From positions 25,251,491 to 25,315,490 of the forward strand of contig NC_088310.1 in NCBI RefSeq assembly GCF_910592395.1: DNA of 64,000 nt, given 5' to 3'. Shown here piece by piece: positions 1-11,146 of this stretch. Below the pieces are notes generated by a model. The model searched no databases and was not told the DNA's origin. It was given only the letters and a program-made list of their open reading frames with translations. Both the position numbers and the translations under genes were made by a program. Numbering within the stretch: position 1 is the first letter of the stretch; the number at the start of each line of letters is the position of its first letter. Source of the DNA: Lineus longissimus. Taxonomy: Eukaryota > Nemertea > Pilidiophora > Heteronemertea > Lineidae.

Positions 1-366
1 ATATCAACCAAATTTGTAACAGTGAAAACTGAATATAAACACAATTACTCACTTAATTTGTTGGAAAAAATTGCCTGCATCAAAGTTACACAACTGACAC
101 ACACCATGCTCCAACTCAAAAACATGGTGTCTGCCATACTGACGATTAGTCTTGAGCTGAAATCAAACAGGAAAGCCATTAAACCACAACTACATTGGGA
201 AAAACTATCAACAGAAACACAAAAAAACCATGTTGAATTGGTGCAAATTCTTATTTTGTTCAAGCAGATTCCTTGAAATGCTGTCCAATTGTCTTCTTCC
301 GCAGAAAACTTAGGCTTGTATGGCACATAACTAACCCCCACCAACCCATATAGCAAAGATAGTTAC

Positions 367-3300
367 CCAATATTGTTCCTTGCATTGTCTTGAGCAAAGT
401 CGGAGCTCCCAGGCTGCATCTGTACTTTTCACCGTTGTTTCGGAGAGAGATTGATTTGTCACTGGGGTGTGGCAATGCAGGCATAGTGGTGTGCCATCTT
501 GATTGACAGCCTGAAATCAAGAACAGATTTGAGATAACTTTGATTGTCTGATGATAGCCTTGGTGTTAAAATCCAGGGGCAGTATTAGTAGAATGGAAGT
601 GTCAGCGTCATGATTCTGGTTCAGGCGCTATTTGGTTCCCTACCGGTTGAGTTCTATGGGTGCTTTGTAGCAGCTCCTCGACACTCCAGACTGATTTCTG
701 TGAAGAACAGAAAAATAGTTTCAAAGAGTAAGCAATCTGAATGATATAAAGAAATAAACTAACTACCTGGACAACACCCTGATCAGCCTCACTGAATATA
801 ACCTTTCCATTCACATCGATCGGTAATCTTGAAAGATCTAGACTCGGTCCTGCCTCATTTCCCACATTGTTTTCCGTTCTTCGTTTTTTGGATGGCTGGT
901 CCTGGTCTGTCCCTGCTGCTGCCTCATTGGTTACTTTCCTTTTACTTGTACTGCTGACTGAAGCAATCGTAACCAAGCTCCTCCCAGGTTCTTTTACGTT
1001 CTGCAGCTCAGCAGTCGAGATCTGCAGCATAGTTTTCCCTCTCCCAGCCTCTTCACTGACCATAATCTGCCTCGTTGAAGCACCATGTCCTACCCCTGTC
1101 ACATCACTCCCCTGAAAATCACCCAAGTTGCGTTTAACACCATCAACTCCAGCAGTAGGGGTAACTGTCTCCTGCTTGCTTGGCGTTACATGTGAACCGG
1201 CTTTCTTTTTCTTCCCACTTCTGCTGCTTGGAGTATCTTTTCCCGCGCTACCTCTCTTTTTTCCAACCGAGGCTGTTTTCTGCGGTGTCTTCCTCTTTCT
1301 TGGTGTTTTCTGGGCAGCACGTTGTTTTGATTTGGCAACCTCGTGCAGGCGCTTCACAGTGGCATCAAACTTGACCTTAGCTTCTGCCACAGTCAGCTTT
1401 GGTCTCTCGATGATCCGAAGGCTGCCCTGGACCTCGTCTGCCTTCGCCATGGCCTCGACTGCAACATCAACCTAGAATATGAAGATACCAATGGATTTTG
1501 AAAATACATGTATGTATGTTAGCAGATTCCTTACAATCAGCTCAAAATAAGTAGCCCTTACTCTCGAATTGAAAAGTCATAATCTCTTACTCGGCTATAT
1601 TTACCTTTGTTTGGTATCTCTGGTTGGACTTGGACACTTTCTTCCCTTTCACTTCCTCATAGAAGGCAAGAGGACTCTTGAACAACATACCCTGGCGGAG
1701 GCACACACGCTTCTTCGTCATAGACAAGCTGGAGATCATCAAACAGAGAATATACCAAATTTTCTACAGGATTCTCTCTGGTCCACACGATTCACTTCCT
1801 ATTTTTGAACACCAGCGAAAAAATGGATTGGTGCCTCGCCACATCACTTCATCAACATTTCACTGGTATACTTGATTTGACAGTGAAAATGCCAAGTGCT
1901 GAAAAACTCCCCCTCCCTCGGGCAAAGCAACAAGTCTCATTTTCTTGTGCAATTCATCAAATCTAATGAAATATTTGTACCTGTTCCATTCTTTTACAAA
2001 AGTTTTTATGATTTTGAAATGCGCTGGATGCAGCAGAAGATCTGGTATATCATCCAAGTTGTTTGTCTCAACATCCATCGGAATGAAGTTGATGTTCAAT
2101 GCATTCACATTCTGGAAAAAACGATCTATTCATTAAACCATTCCCACCCAGTTTCTTTTGATAAAACTATTTTCCCTGCTATCTGGGATCACACAATGGA
2201 AATCTGGCAAGAAAAACAAGCCAAAACCGTGTCCAACAACTTGCCAAGTAACAGAAACTATGGCACCATTTACATGAAGCACTCAGAACTCAACTCTGCT
2301 GACCACGTTTCTACTTTGAATGACAACAGTCAGAAAAAGGTAGCTTTCTGATTCCTGCTCACCTTGTCGTAGACGAATACCCTCGATGTGTTCTTACTGC
2401 AGCAGAACAGGAACGTTTCATGGACCGTGATTTCATCCAAGTTGATTACCCTGTTTTCATCTTCTCTCTTTCTTCTCTCATCGCATTTCTTGCACAGTTT
2501 GTCAACCAGTCTCAGTTTGGCTGCAAGAGAAGCATTGCAGAATTTCAATACTGTTGTACATTATAACATTGTTTACAGTCAGGTTACAGCAGAAACATAA
2601 CACTTGGTTCTTCGTGTAGAAATTCTTCAAGATAAGGCTTTTTTTGAAGACTCTCAGCACAAAACACGATATACATACTACAAATCAAAACTTAGAAGAA
2701 ATTTTTCTCAAATAAATTTCTGTGTCCTACTCACATCCCTGAGGTGGTTTCTCTCCTCTTTTTAAGAAGCACTCATCACAGAGATCATCTTCTTCCAAGT
2801 TGTCGTGGCCACACTGCAGACATGTCCATGTCGCTTGGGTTGGGTCGAGTGTCCGACAGAAGATGGCATCGAGGTCATTGAACATCTCATCGACATCACC
2901 AGATTGATTCTCTGGATTTGAGGGACCAGTTTTCATAATATGTTCAGTCGGACAAGGACAAGGATTTTCCTCCTTCAACATTGGCGATCCCCAACTCGTC
3001 AACTTCGTATCCGAAGAAGTGTTTATTGCTGGTTTACGATTTGAGCAAACAAAACATGTGACATCGTCTGCACGGTTCTGAAAATCGCACTCCAAACATT
3101 TCCAGCCGGTCACCACCTTTTCCCTCCCGTTGGATTTCTGTTCCGATTTGCATCCCACCCCTGGGCGAACCAAGGAATCCTCCAAGGGTGACAAGTTCTT
3201 GACGGGTTTAGGACAAAAACATTCATCGCAATCGTCATCACTTACATCATTGTTATGTCCGCATTTATTGCACGTCCAGTCTCCCAAAACCTTTTTGGCA

Positions 3301-6300
3301 CTGCGAAATGAAGATTTTGGACTGAAGAGTTTAACTGCAGCCTTAATTTCTCTGGCCAACAAACCTTCGTTATTGCTATCTGAGTGAGCAGGTAACGCAT
3401 CAATAGCACCACTTATAATCTCAACTTTTGGAGAGGCAAAATTGCACGCACCAGGACTATTTCTGACCACTTGATTTCTAGTCACAAATTTATCAACAGA
3501 ACTATCTGTATTCCTTATCCTCGGTTCTGAAATTGCATCACTGACAGCAGTATTGGTAAGACTTTGCATCTCAATATCACTCGCAACAAAAGCATCATTC
3601 TTAACATCAGCAGTATTTAGGCAAACCTGACTAGACTGGTTCGTTGAAAGTTCCAATAGGTCATCATCATAACTTATATCAGCATCTCCACAGGCACCAT
3701 CTACATCCAATACTGCGTCATCACCACAATCACTATACGAATCATCAATTTGCATTGAATGTTCATCTTTAGACATATCTGACAAATCAGAGTCAACCTC
3801 AACAGACCGAGATCTACATGCAAAGTTTCCTTTTCGCACTTTTGGACGTTTTGTACTTGATCGGTAAGCGGAAGCCTGACCTCGTTGACCAATGTTTACC
3901 AAGTCTGGATCAAGAATGAGCCCTGTACCTGAGGTACCAACCCCTTCTTCTTCAGTCTCCTTCAAGGACTGACCAGAAGAAGCTTTGTGATAACTTTTAG
4001 TTTGTATTGACAGACAAGTCGTAAATTCATCGTCGCTATCATCAAGATTCGGATCAAACTTAGTCACAGAAACAACATGGCTACTCCTTCGCCTTACTTT
4101 ACGTTTTTCACGTTTTCTAGGCATTGTACTTGGAACCGGCTTCATTCTTTTTGTTTCACATATTTCACAATAAGGCAGGTCAGCATGATTGACAAAGGTG
4201 CAAATGTGACAGGCCCATTTGTCAATCCTGTTCAACATTTGAAGAGGCAGTTGCTCATCAGAACTGGGAGAACTGAACGCACGTCTAGAAGATTCCCCTA
4301 GTGTTCTCTTAGGCTCGAATTGCCCGCACATACTAAGACCTCGTCCAGGAGTTTCTACAGACTCCAAATGCAATGATGTCTTATTGTTTGTTTCAATTCT
4401 ACTGACTATTCCCATAATATCATCACCTCTTTGTGACAAAACAGTGCTGTCCATTTCATTATCTGATGCAGTAACTTCTAATCTCAAACTCACATTGCTT
4501 ACATTTGACACACAAGTTTCCTGAACCAGTACATCATTTTTCTCTTGCTCATCACTATCAATATCCATATCCGTTTCTGAGACAACCCCAGGCCTGTGTC
4601 CTCCCAGGACATGATCACTACTACCAACACTCAAAGCATCTGTCTCAGAATCAGTCTCAACTTCTGTCTCTGATACCCTCACTTTGTCATCTTGAATATT
4701 CTCAGCTGTTTCCTCATCCCTGCGTTGAATCTCTGCCTGGACCCCTCCAGTCTCCTCATCATGCAGAATCTCAGAAACATCTTTGTCCCCACGAATATCC
4801 CCAGCTTTATCCTCTTCCTTGTGGACTTTTCCAGTCACATCTCCTCTTTCAGGAGGGACTCTCACATTTTCGATCTTGTTAGGTCCTTCACAGGTCAGTG
4901 GACTAGTTGTAGCCACTTTTTCATTCGAGCTGCCCTCACATGCTTTACCAACAGTTTCAGCACCAGTGCTGATTCCCTCAATAACAGTTTCATCTAATGT
5001 GACAGATGACCAAGCACTCCCTGACACCAAACCAAAGCTTTTCCTTGACTTGACTTTTCTCACAGGCGTCTTATCACTATCATCAGAGAGGGAATCCTCG
5101 ACAACAGATTCACTCTCGGTCCTAGCACCTTCAGGAACTCCATCAGCTGAACAATAAGCAGCAGCTTCTAGTTTCTCACTTCCATTTTCTCCCAAACAGT
5201 CAAGACGAGGTTTAGAATCTCTTACATTGCTTACATTTTCAGAATCACAACTGGAATCCACAGAATAAACGTCAGCTTTACCCAAACCAATCTGGTCAAA
5301 ATCAGCCTTTTCCTCTTTATCAGAACGGCTCCCACAGTCATCAGACCTAATCTCTCCTCCATCGTTAACGTCATCATAATCATAACAATCCACTCCTTCA
5401 GGGTAATCCATCCAATCAGGGTTTCCAGTACATTCCTCGTCTGTGACCCTGCTCTCCTCTGGGAATCCAGGACATGGTATATTGAGTACCGGTACATCCA
5501 CACTCTCGTTCAACCCTGTTTCCTTTGTTGTAACGGTCTGCACCTTAGACTGAGGCATGGTTTTCTCCGTCTTGTCGGAAACAACAGAGCTATCAGAATC
5601 AAGAATCTGATTGATCTTGGTGATGGTCTTGCCTCTTTTCTTTGTCGATTCTGAAATAAGACGAAGAATGTTAATTTCAAGGGATTCGTGACCAAATTCA
5701 TGCAGGCAAGCTCCAAAAATGATATCAATTGTCGGATTGACCAATGACATCAAAAAGCTTGGGATCTTCTGTGACAATCATGAACTGGGACCACCCTGTG
5801 GATTAAAATGGAGGTACTGCAGCTGGAATACCCCCTGGTATGGCAACGATCAAAAGTGTCGATACTGAAACCCCGTTGGCCTATAGTAAGACAACATATT
5901 CTGGGAAAGAGTTTACATTTTTTATCATCCATGCCATTCTGACCAAGGCAACTAGGCTACAGCAAAATTACTCTCAAACGTATCAAACTAAGGGTGGTTT
6001 CCCCTGAACCCCTTAAAACACACACACCTTTTTTCGATACAAAGGTAATCTTCTTGGCAACATCCTTGAAGTCATCTCCATCACTGTCATCATCAATGAC
6101 AACAACATCATTGCGGTTCCCTTTCGCTGCTCGTGGCATGAGTAAGTTCAGTCCATCTATCCGGGTCTGAGAAGTGTTACCATCTTGTTTATTCTTGGCA
6201 TGTCTGCAGAAGAAGTCTGTGATTTGCGTCTGTGTGGAGGGAAGATCATCCTGAAGGGAAAATGAACAGAATTTTAGAACCTGGATTACAAGTACTTGCC

Positions 6301-9300
6301 ATGAAGAAAACGGCCAAAAGCAAAACACAGAAAAAGAAGATACTTCCAATCAGAGTCGGCAGGACTAGGTAGACCAGAAGTCCCACCAAATATAGAGGTC
6401 AGACAAATGTTAACCACTGGAATTTGCATCAATATTAGTTCACCTAGATCTCCAAATATTTCACGGGGCTGCTAAGCAGGCAGATTAATCACAAACCAAA
6501 GTGGAATTTCACAAATCGTCTTGATTTCTTACCTCCTCGGTGTCAAACAACTGAGTCAATTCTAGCTCATCTGCTGGATCCGGGGGTTTGTAAACTTCTG
6601 CATTCGTGAGACGGAAAATCTTGTCCTCATCCTGGTTAACAACTTCTTCAAGACTCTGGCAGACACCATTCAATATTGTGCTCACGACAACTGTCTAAAT
6701 TAAAACAAAAAGACGTAAATTAGTTTTTGTTCTCATCAAAATTAAAGATTTCTTGACAATTTATATGGAAATCAACACACAAATTTTCAGAGACAGATGC
6801 TGTTAATTCTGAATCATTGGAATGTAACTGGCTCCAAAAAGAAAACTGCAGCAAGACACACCAGAAGAAAATATGAGTGTTGAGCACGCAGTATGATACC
6901 AAATCACGAGGTCTACTTCTAAGATATTCCTGTACATATTCCATGGCATACCTTTTTCTTAATGGCACCCCATACCCATTCATCGACTGATCCTTTAGCC
7001 ACAAGGTAGTGTATATTGACTGGGTTGGTCTGCCCAATCCTGTGGGCACGGTCCTCGCACTGTATTAGGGTACCGGGTGTCCAGTGGAGCTCAGCAAATA
7101 CAACAAGGCTGGCAGCAGTAAAGGTCAAGCCCTAGAAAAAGAAATGACAGTGTAGGTCTTATCTTGAGGTGCCAAATTCATCCTACACTATGCTATGGTA
7201 CAAGTTGTTCAGTATTGCTAAGACAACTCACAAATTAGTTTAAAACAGTTCGCTCTGATTATCAGTACACACGATCAACATCAGATTTTGAGTACCTACC
7301 ACACCAGCAGCTAGTATACTAAGAATGGCAACTCTAATGGTCTTCTTAGTTTGGAAAGTGTGCACCAAGCGCTGAAAAGGATGAAGCATAAAATCAGTAA
7401 TGACACCCATTCTGTCACAAACTCCTCTTCTCAGCCGTCAGGTCACCGAATACGCAAATGTTTGGTGTTCAAATGTTTGATGTTCAAATCTTTGGTGTTC
7501 AAATCTTCGTGATTACAAGCAAATTATTAATATATGTATCTTCTTCTTCTTCTCGTTCGCTCTACTTTAATATATGTATGATATCACAAGGTCTTTCTTA
7601 TGATGTTACTCAATAAAGACACCATGATACTGTATTGACCACACCAGGATGGATGGCAGACATGATGAGAATCTTTTTTGAGGAATCTCTGCAAGACACC
7701 ACACTATCTAACGCTCTCTCTCTCAGTGGCACCTATGATAAATGGTCTACAATCAACTTACAGCTCTGTCACTCTGGGCAGTGCTTCCATCAATCCTAAT
7801 ATACTCAATCTTACTGAGTATCAACTCTTTCTGAATGGCATCCATCATCTCATGATGATGTGCAAATACCAGAAACTTGGTCGAGGGATCTTCAAGCAGG
7901 AACTTAACATACTCCACAACAGGACCAATCTAAAGATTACAAAATAGAGGCTTTATTACAATAAACTGCTTATTAATGACATCAGCCATGGCAGTCTCAA
8001 TTTTTCCGTCCAGACCCCTGCACTTTCCTAAAACACAGTTACTAAGTTTCCTGCAACCTCCCCTGTCGTGCGCAGATTACTTTCTTTATTTGAGGCAATT
8101 AAGAAGTTGAAATATTTTCCCAAATGGCTCATGACCTACCTTAGCTTTGCATGTTTTCCTGTAGAGTTCAAATATCAGCCCCTTCATCTCGGATACGTTA
8201 TTTCCCTGTCGAGCACCTCCATCCCCATCAACTTTGAGGACGTCCACAACATTCATTTTCAGGTTCTTCAGAACTGGACTAAGGTCGTCCCAGGCCCGGT
8301 CAAGATCCTTCAACATACAGTTAAAATATCAGTCCATTTGATTTGGAACCAGTTGGCTGTGTTTAAAACAAACATCAGCACCTGTCGAGGGTATGTAATC
8401 AACTCCCAGTGAGAGCACATCTTCTTGTGATAGAGGGTGAGAGACTGGTGAGAACGGTGCATGGAGATAAAAACTCTGGGGGTCAAGAGAGGACGCCAGG
8501 TTTAAAAAAGACGTAGACCTGATTTCGCAGCACTAGTATAGTCATAAAAAGTAAATTGAATGCCAACCTTTTTGAATTTGGACTCCTTCAACTCGAATGG
8601 AATTCTTTGTCTTCGTTTCGGTGGCAGTTGGGTGAGAACATCCTTCTTGAGCCTCCTGATCATGAGAGTATTGGACAGGCGTTGCTGGAGCTCATCAAGA
8701 TTACTGGCCCCACTAGATCAAAGAAAGAATCATAGAAGAGACTGGCCACCATAAAAAATCAGGAAAAAGTTTCGTGAATAGAAATTTTGAAAGAATGAAA
8801 CAGATCGACTTTCATAAATGAAAACTCTGTTGAGAGTGTTTCATAGGGTCGGACAAACTCAAAACGTACTCAGTCCTCCACTTCCTGATCCGACCAATCC
8901 ACTCAAGGTGTCCATCACAGTATCGCTTGGTGTAGGTGTTAAAGGATCCAAACTGTCCAGGCAAAATTGCATCCAACTGGCCGTACAGCTGAAATCAAAT
9001 ACAACATTTAAGTAGAATAAAGTGTAGATCTGGAAATACTACAAAACATTAAGGCCAAACCCCTTTCATCTATTGGTACCAATTCCTTACCGGGACACCC
9101 AAACTACCCAAGGGTACAAGACTCGATTTCATTGTGTTCTGCTAAAGCGGAACTGAACAAATGGACTTAAAATGTTTATTCTGTAGTGCAAAACAAAAAC
9201 AAAGATACTTGTCCAGGAGAATATCTCACCTCAACCGGCCGAGACAAGGCTGGTGTTCCAGTGATCAAGATCCTCCTCTCTGCCTGCTGGATAAGTGGCA

Positions 9301-10684
9301 TCAACACCCTACACGATGCAGTCTTCGTATTCTTGATATAATGTGATTCATCAAGGACTACAACCTTGAAATTTTGATTGAAGAGGGCTTCAATCAGGAC
9401 ATGTGCATGCGAGCTCCTCACTAGCCCATATGTGACAATCGTGATCAATGCATGTGGTATATCACTGAAAAGAAGGTAACCGTCAACAAATTTTGTTCTG
9501 ACCAAGTTGGGCTAAAATACTCAATTGTCCATGTCAATATTGTCCATGTCAAAGCCAATATATTTCATAACAGGTTCTAAAACTTCAGAGGTGAAATGAA
9601 TCTTGTGATTTCTAGCTTCTGGGGATAGATGCAGTGTGCTATGCCAAATCAAGATGTTGTCTTCTTAAAGATGAAATAACAGCAAATTACAAAGTTTAAC
9701 TGTACAAGGGTCACTGACTCGGGAGAAATCTTACCTGAGATCGCTTGTGTTCAGCAGTAAGTTGATGTCATGGGGCATGATCTCTGGCAGCCATTTTTCT
9801 ATTTCTTCGATCCATATAAACTTCATGGATGATGGCACAACAATCAGCAGAGGCCACTCCGACTTATAGTAATAGGCAATACAAATGGCTTGTAATGTCT
9901 TACCAAGTCCCATCTGAAATTCAACCAACCCCAAATTAAAAGATTGATCCAATCCACAAATGCAATCTCTTCTCCCCTTTTTTGGCGTCAGTTTGTTATT
10001 TGTTTTATATGACACGGAGCTGATTCCCCAATAGTTGGATCTAGCAAACGATTAGTCCGGCCAGGACTGAATCAGTGAATGATCAAGTCATTATGTCCTT
10101 TCATGTTATTTGTTCTATGACATAGTTGGAAGTTTAAACTTTTTGGGGTCCTACCTCGTCTGCCAGAAGACATCTGAAAAGACAATGTTGATATCAACAG
10201 ATAAAGATACAGAACTGTATCACGGTACAGTATAGTACTATAGGGCCCATTTCACACTGGTCCTTTACGTGAGGGTGACAACATCACCGCCATATAATAT
10301 ATTGGATGGCAAACAGGTGGTCTATTCTTTGATGGCAAAATGATGACGTTACATCAGTTCTGCACTCTGAGGCATCACATAGCAAAAGACGCATTTGATT
10401 TGTACGCGCATTTGATTTGTTTTGGGGTTCTTCGAAAAGGCCCATTGTTGGTGACACTTTTTTGAGACAACCTGAACAGTACACGACTTTGACTTGAGTA
10501 GAAGTTTTATGGTGTTGAATTTCATAGTTTTCTGGTAATCTATATCAAATATCTACCTCCCACTTTTATCTGTAGCATATTTTATGCCTTCACGTTGAAA
10601 AGGCATAAGTTTTTGCCGAAGTTTGATGGGTAAAAAGGTGAGAAAATCATGCCAATGACACTCGCACTTTGAAACGAGCGCCAT
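367..10684 (-). CDS. ZRANB3: ZRANB3 orthologue, SNF2-family annealing helicase/translocase (C-terminus beyond left edge)
   Basis: Family role: nuclear ATPase that binds polyubiquitinated PCNA and remodels stalled replication forks. My exons (5' to 3'): 10684-10557, 10173-10155, 9913-9735, 9464-9230, 8988-8870, 8712-8568, 8307-8140, 7929-7762, 7371-7300, 7131-6952, 6694-6533, 6250-6028, 5650-2735, 2520-2363, 2111-1981, 1728-1605, 1471-767, 697-644, 510-367. All junctions are GT-AG and in phase, giving about 2,010 codons. Seen: Walker A in DEMGLGKT (residues 48-55), DESH box (147-150), helicase motif [13 protein letters not shown] (435-445), PIP box QTQITDFF (532-539), four NZF fingers (1078-1560), and the Cys-rich stretch PLCLHC...CKEQYW that precedes the HNH domain in the human protein. 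The HNH itself must lie left of base 1. The start at 10684 has an ideal context (accATGg). Human ZRANB3 is 1,079 residues with one finger, so this protein is about double. SMARCAL1 is excluded by the PIP box, the NZFs and the close SNF2 match. Confidence 0.93.
2735..5650 (-). CDS. ZRANB3: ZRANB3 giant exon carrying the four NZF zinc fingers
   Basis: A single 2,916-nt exon encodes about residues 600-1571. It runs from an acceptor (ttatttcag) at 5651 to a donor (gtgagt) at 2734. Most of it is low-complexity, rich in Asp, Glu and Ser, with many short acidic runs, so probably disordered. Four W-x-C-x2-C-x10-C-x2-C fingers lie in it. Basic patches, such as residues just after the first finger, could be nuclear signals. 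The open frame extends upstream to 5777, but that part is intron: the acceptor at 5651 restores the phase from the preceding exon (phase 1) and the extra codons begin with TTG. The in-frame stop at 2727 lies just past the donor, so it is not the true end. Confidence 0.88.
2769..2828 (-). other. ZRANB3: NZF-like zinc finger 4 of ZRANB3
   Basis: About residues 1541-1560, starting [10 protein letters not shown] and ending CDECF. It has the full Trp/Cys4/Asn pattern with Gly-His in place of Thr-Phe, as in finger 2. It ends about 11 codons before the exon's splice donor. Confidence 0.85.
3045..3104 (-). other. ZRANB3: NZF-like zinc finger 3 of ZRANB3
   Basis: About residues 1449-1468, starting [10 protein letters not shown] and ending CFVC. 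It has the full Trp/Cys4/Asn pattern. Asp-Phe stands where Thr-Phe is in finger 1, so the aromatic residue is kept but the threonine is lost. It lies about 38 residues after finger 2. Confidence 0.85.
3219..3278 (-). other. ZRANB3: NZF-like zinc finger 2 of ZRANB3
   Basis: About residues 1391-1410, starting [10 protein letters not shown] and ending CDEC. All four cysteines, the leading Trp and the Asn of the RanBP2/NZF pattern are present. Gly-His replaces the Thr-Phe pair needed for classical ubiquitin binding. It resembles finger 4 more than finger 1, which suggests duplication within the gene. Confidence 0.85.
4158..4217 (-). other. ZRANB3: NZF/RanBP2-type zinc finger 1 of ZRANB3 (canonical ubiquitin-binding type)
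   Basis: The 20-residue core starts [10 protein letters not shown] and ends YCEIC, about residues 1078-1097. It is the copy closest to the single human ZRANB3 finger, which I recall as having CTYIN and YCEMCET at matching positions. It has the Thr-Phe pair after the second cysteine that NZF domains use to contact the ubiquitin Ile44 patch. It is therefore the likely ubiquitin-reading finger. Confidence 0.9.
7455..7506. repeat. Short tandem repeat, 15-bp period, in a ZRANB3 intron
   Basis: About three and a half copies of tttggtgttcaaatg with single-base changes, in the intron between exons 8 and 9 of ZRANB3. No function suggested. Confidence 0.8.
10155..10173 (-). CDS. ZRANB3: ZRANB3 19-nt microexon
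   Basis: A 19-nt exon between a tttcag acceptor and a gtagga donor encodes RCLLADE, with the Arg codon split across the upstream junction. It joins ...DKSGR in exon 1 to MGLGKT in exon 3. Without it the conserved CxxADEMGLGKT block (human GRCMVADEMGLGKT, from memory) cannot be assembled and the frame is lost. It is too short for any ORF search. Confidence 0.85.
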
Positions 10685-11146
10685 GGTGGTTGCTCCTGCT
10701 ATACCGGTAGTCTCGCCCAAGAAGATATGACTGGCCAACTGGTTCGAAATTGAATCACTTTTAGTATCTTGCGCGAGACTTGCTAAAAGCTATCGGAGAG
10801 ATAGACCAATACTTCTTCTCGATATACAGCGTAGTGGAGGGTCGAGGGTACCTCATTGATTTACCCGAGGCGAGCCGTGCATACAGTGGATAGACTGTCA
10901 ATACCGAGTATACTGGTATTCCTTGGCTCGAGGTTGCCCATCTTTGTGAGAAACACATGACCCGGACACCGAAAGCTTACGCCCCCAAATCGAGTTCATG
11001 ACGAGTAGATTGCCGTCAAGTACCAGTCTCTGTAATGAGTGAATGGAGGAGACAATCCAATATGTCAGCCTCCATGAGATGACATGACCTCTGGAAATTT
11101 CTCACTAGTTTGCTAATTTCTCAGTTACCAAGTGTTTTCTGCAATC
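10685..11146. promoter_or_regulatory. Head-to-head intergenic interval between ZRANB3 and GFM2, probable bidirectional promoter
   Basis: The start codons of ZRANB3 (minus, 10684) and GFM2 (plus, 11147) are only 462 bp apart, and both 5' UTRs must fit in this interval or be spliced into it. I see no clear TATA box at a convincing distance from either start. Transcription start sites cannot be fixed from sequence. An open minus-strand frame at 10,761-10,958 has no recognisable similarity and is treated as 5' UTR or chance. Confidence 0.6.

Noticed and set aside
1896-2351. 151-codon plus-strand frame
   Set aside because: It covers the reverse of two ZRANB3 exons and the intron between them. It has no domain and is explained as a shadow.
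2727-2734. Stop at 2727 as the true C-terminus of ZRANB3
   Set aside because: A gtgagt donor lies just before it, and seven further in-phase exons continue to the Cys-rich segment that precedes the HNH domain.
5651-5777. Extension of the ZRANB3 giant exon to an upstream start at 5777
   Set aside because: The codon is TTG, and an acceptor at 5651 fits the phase from the preceding exon. The extension does not resemble ZRANB3.
10284-10484. 66-codon minus-strand frame inside ZRANB3 intron 1
   Set aside because: It lies between exon 1 and the microexon. It matches nothing in ZRANB3 and has no consensus sites that would keep phase.
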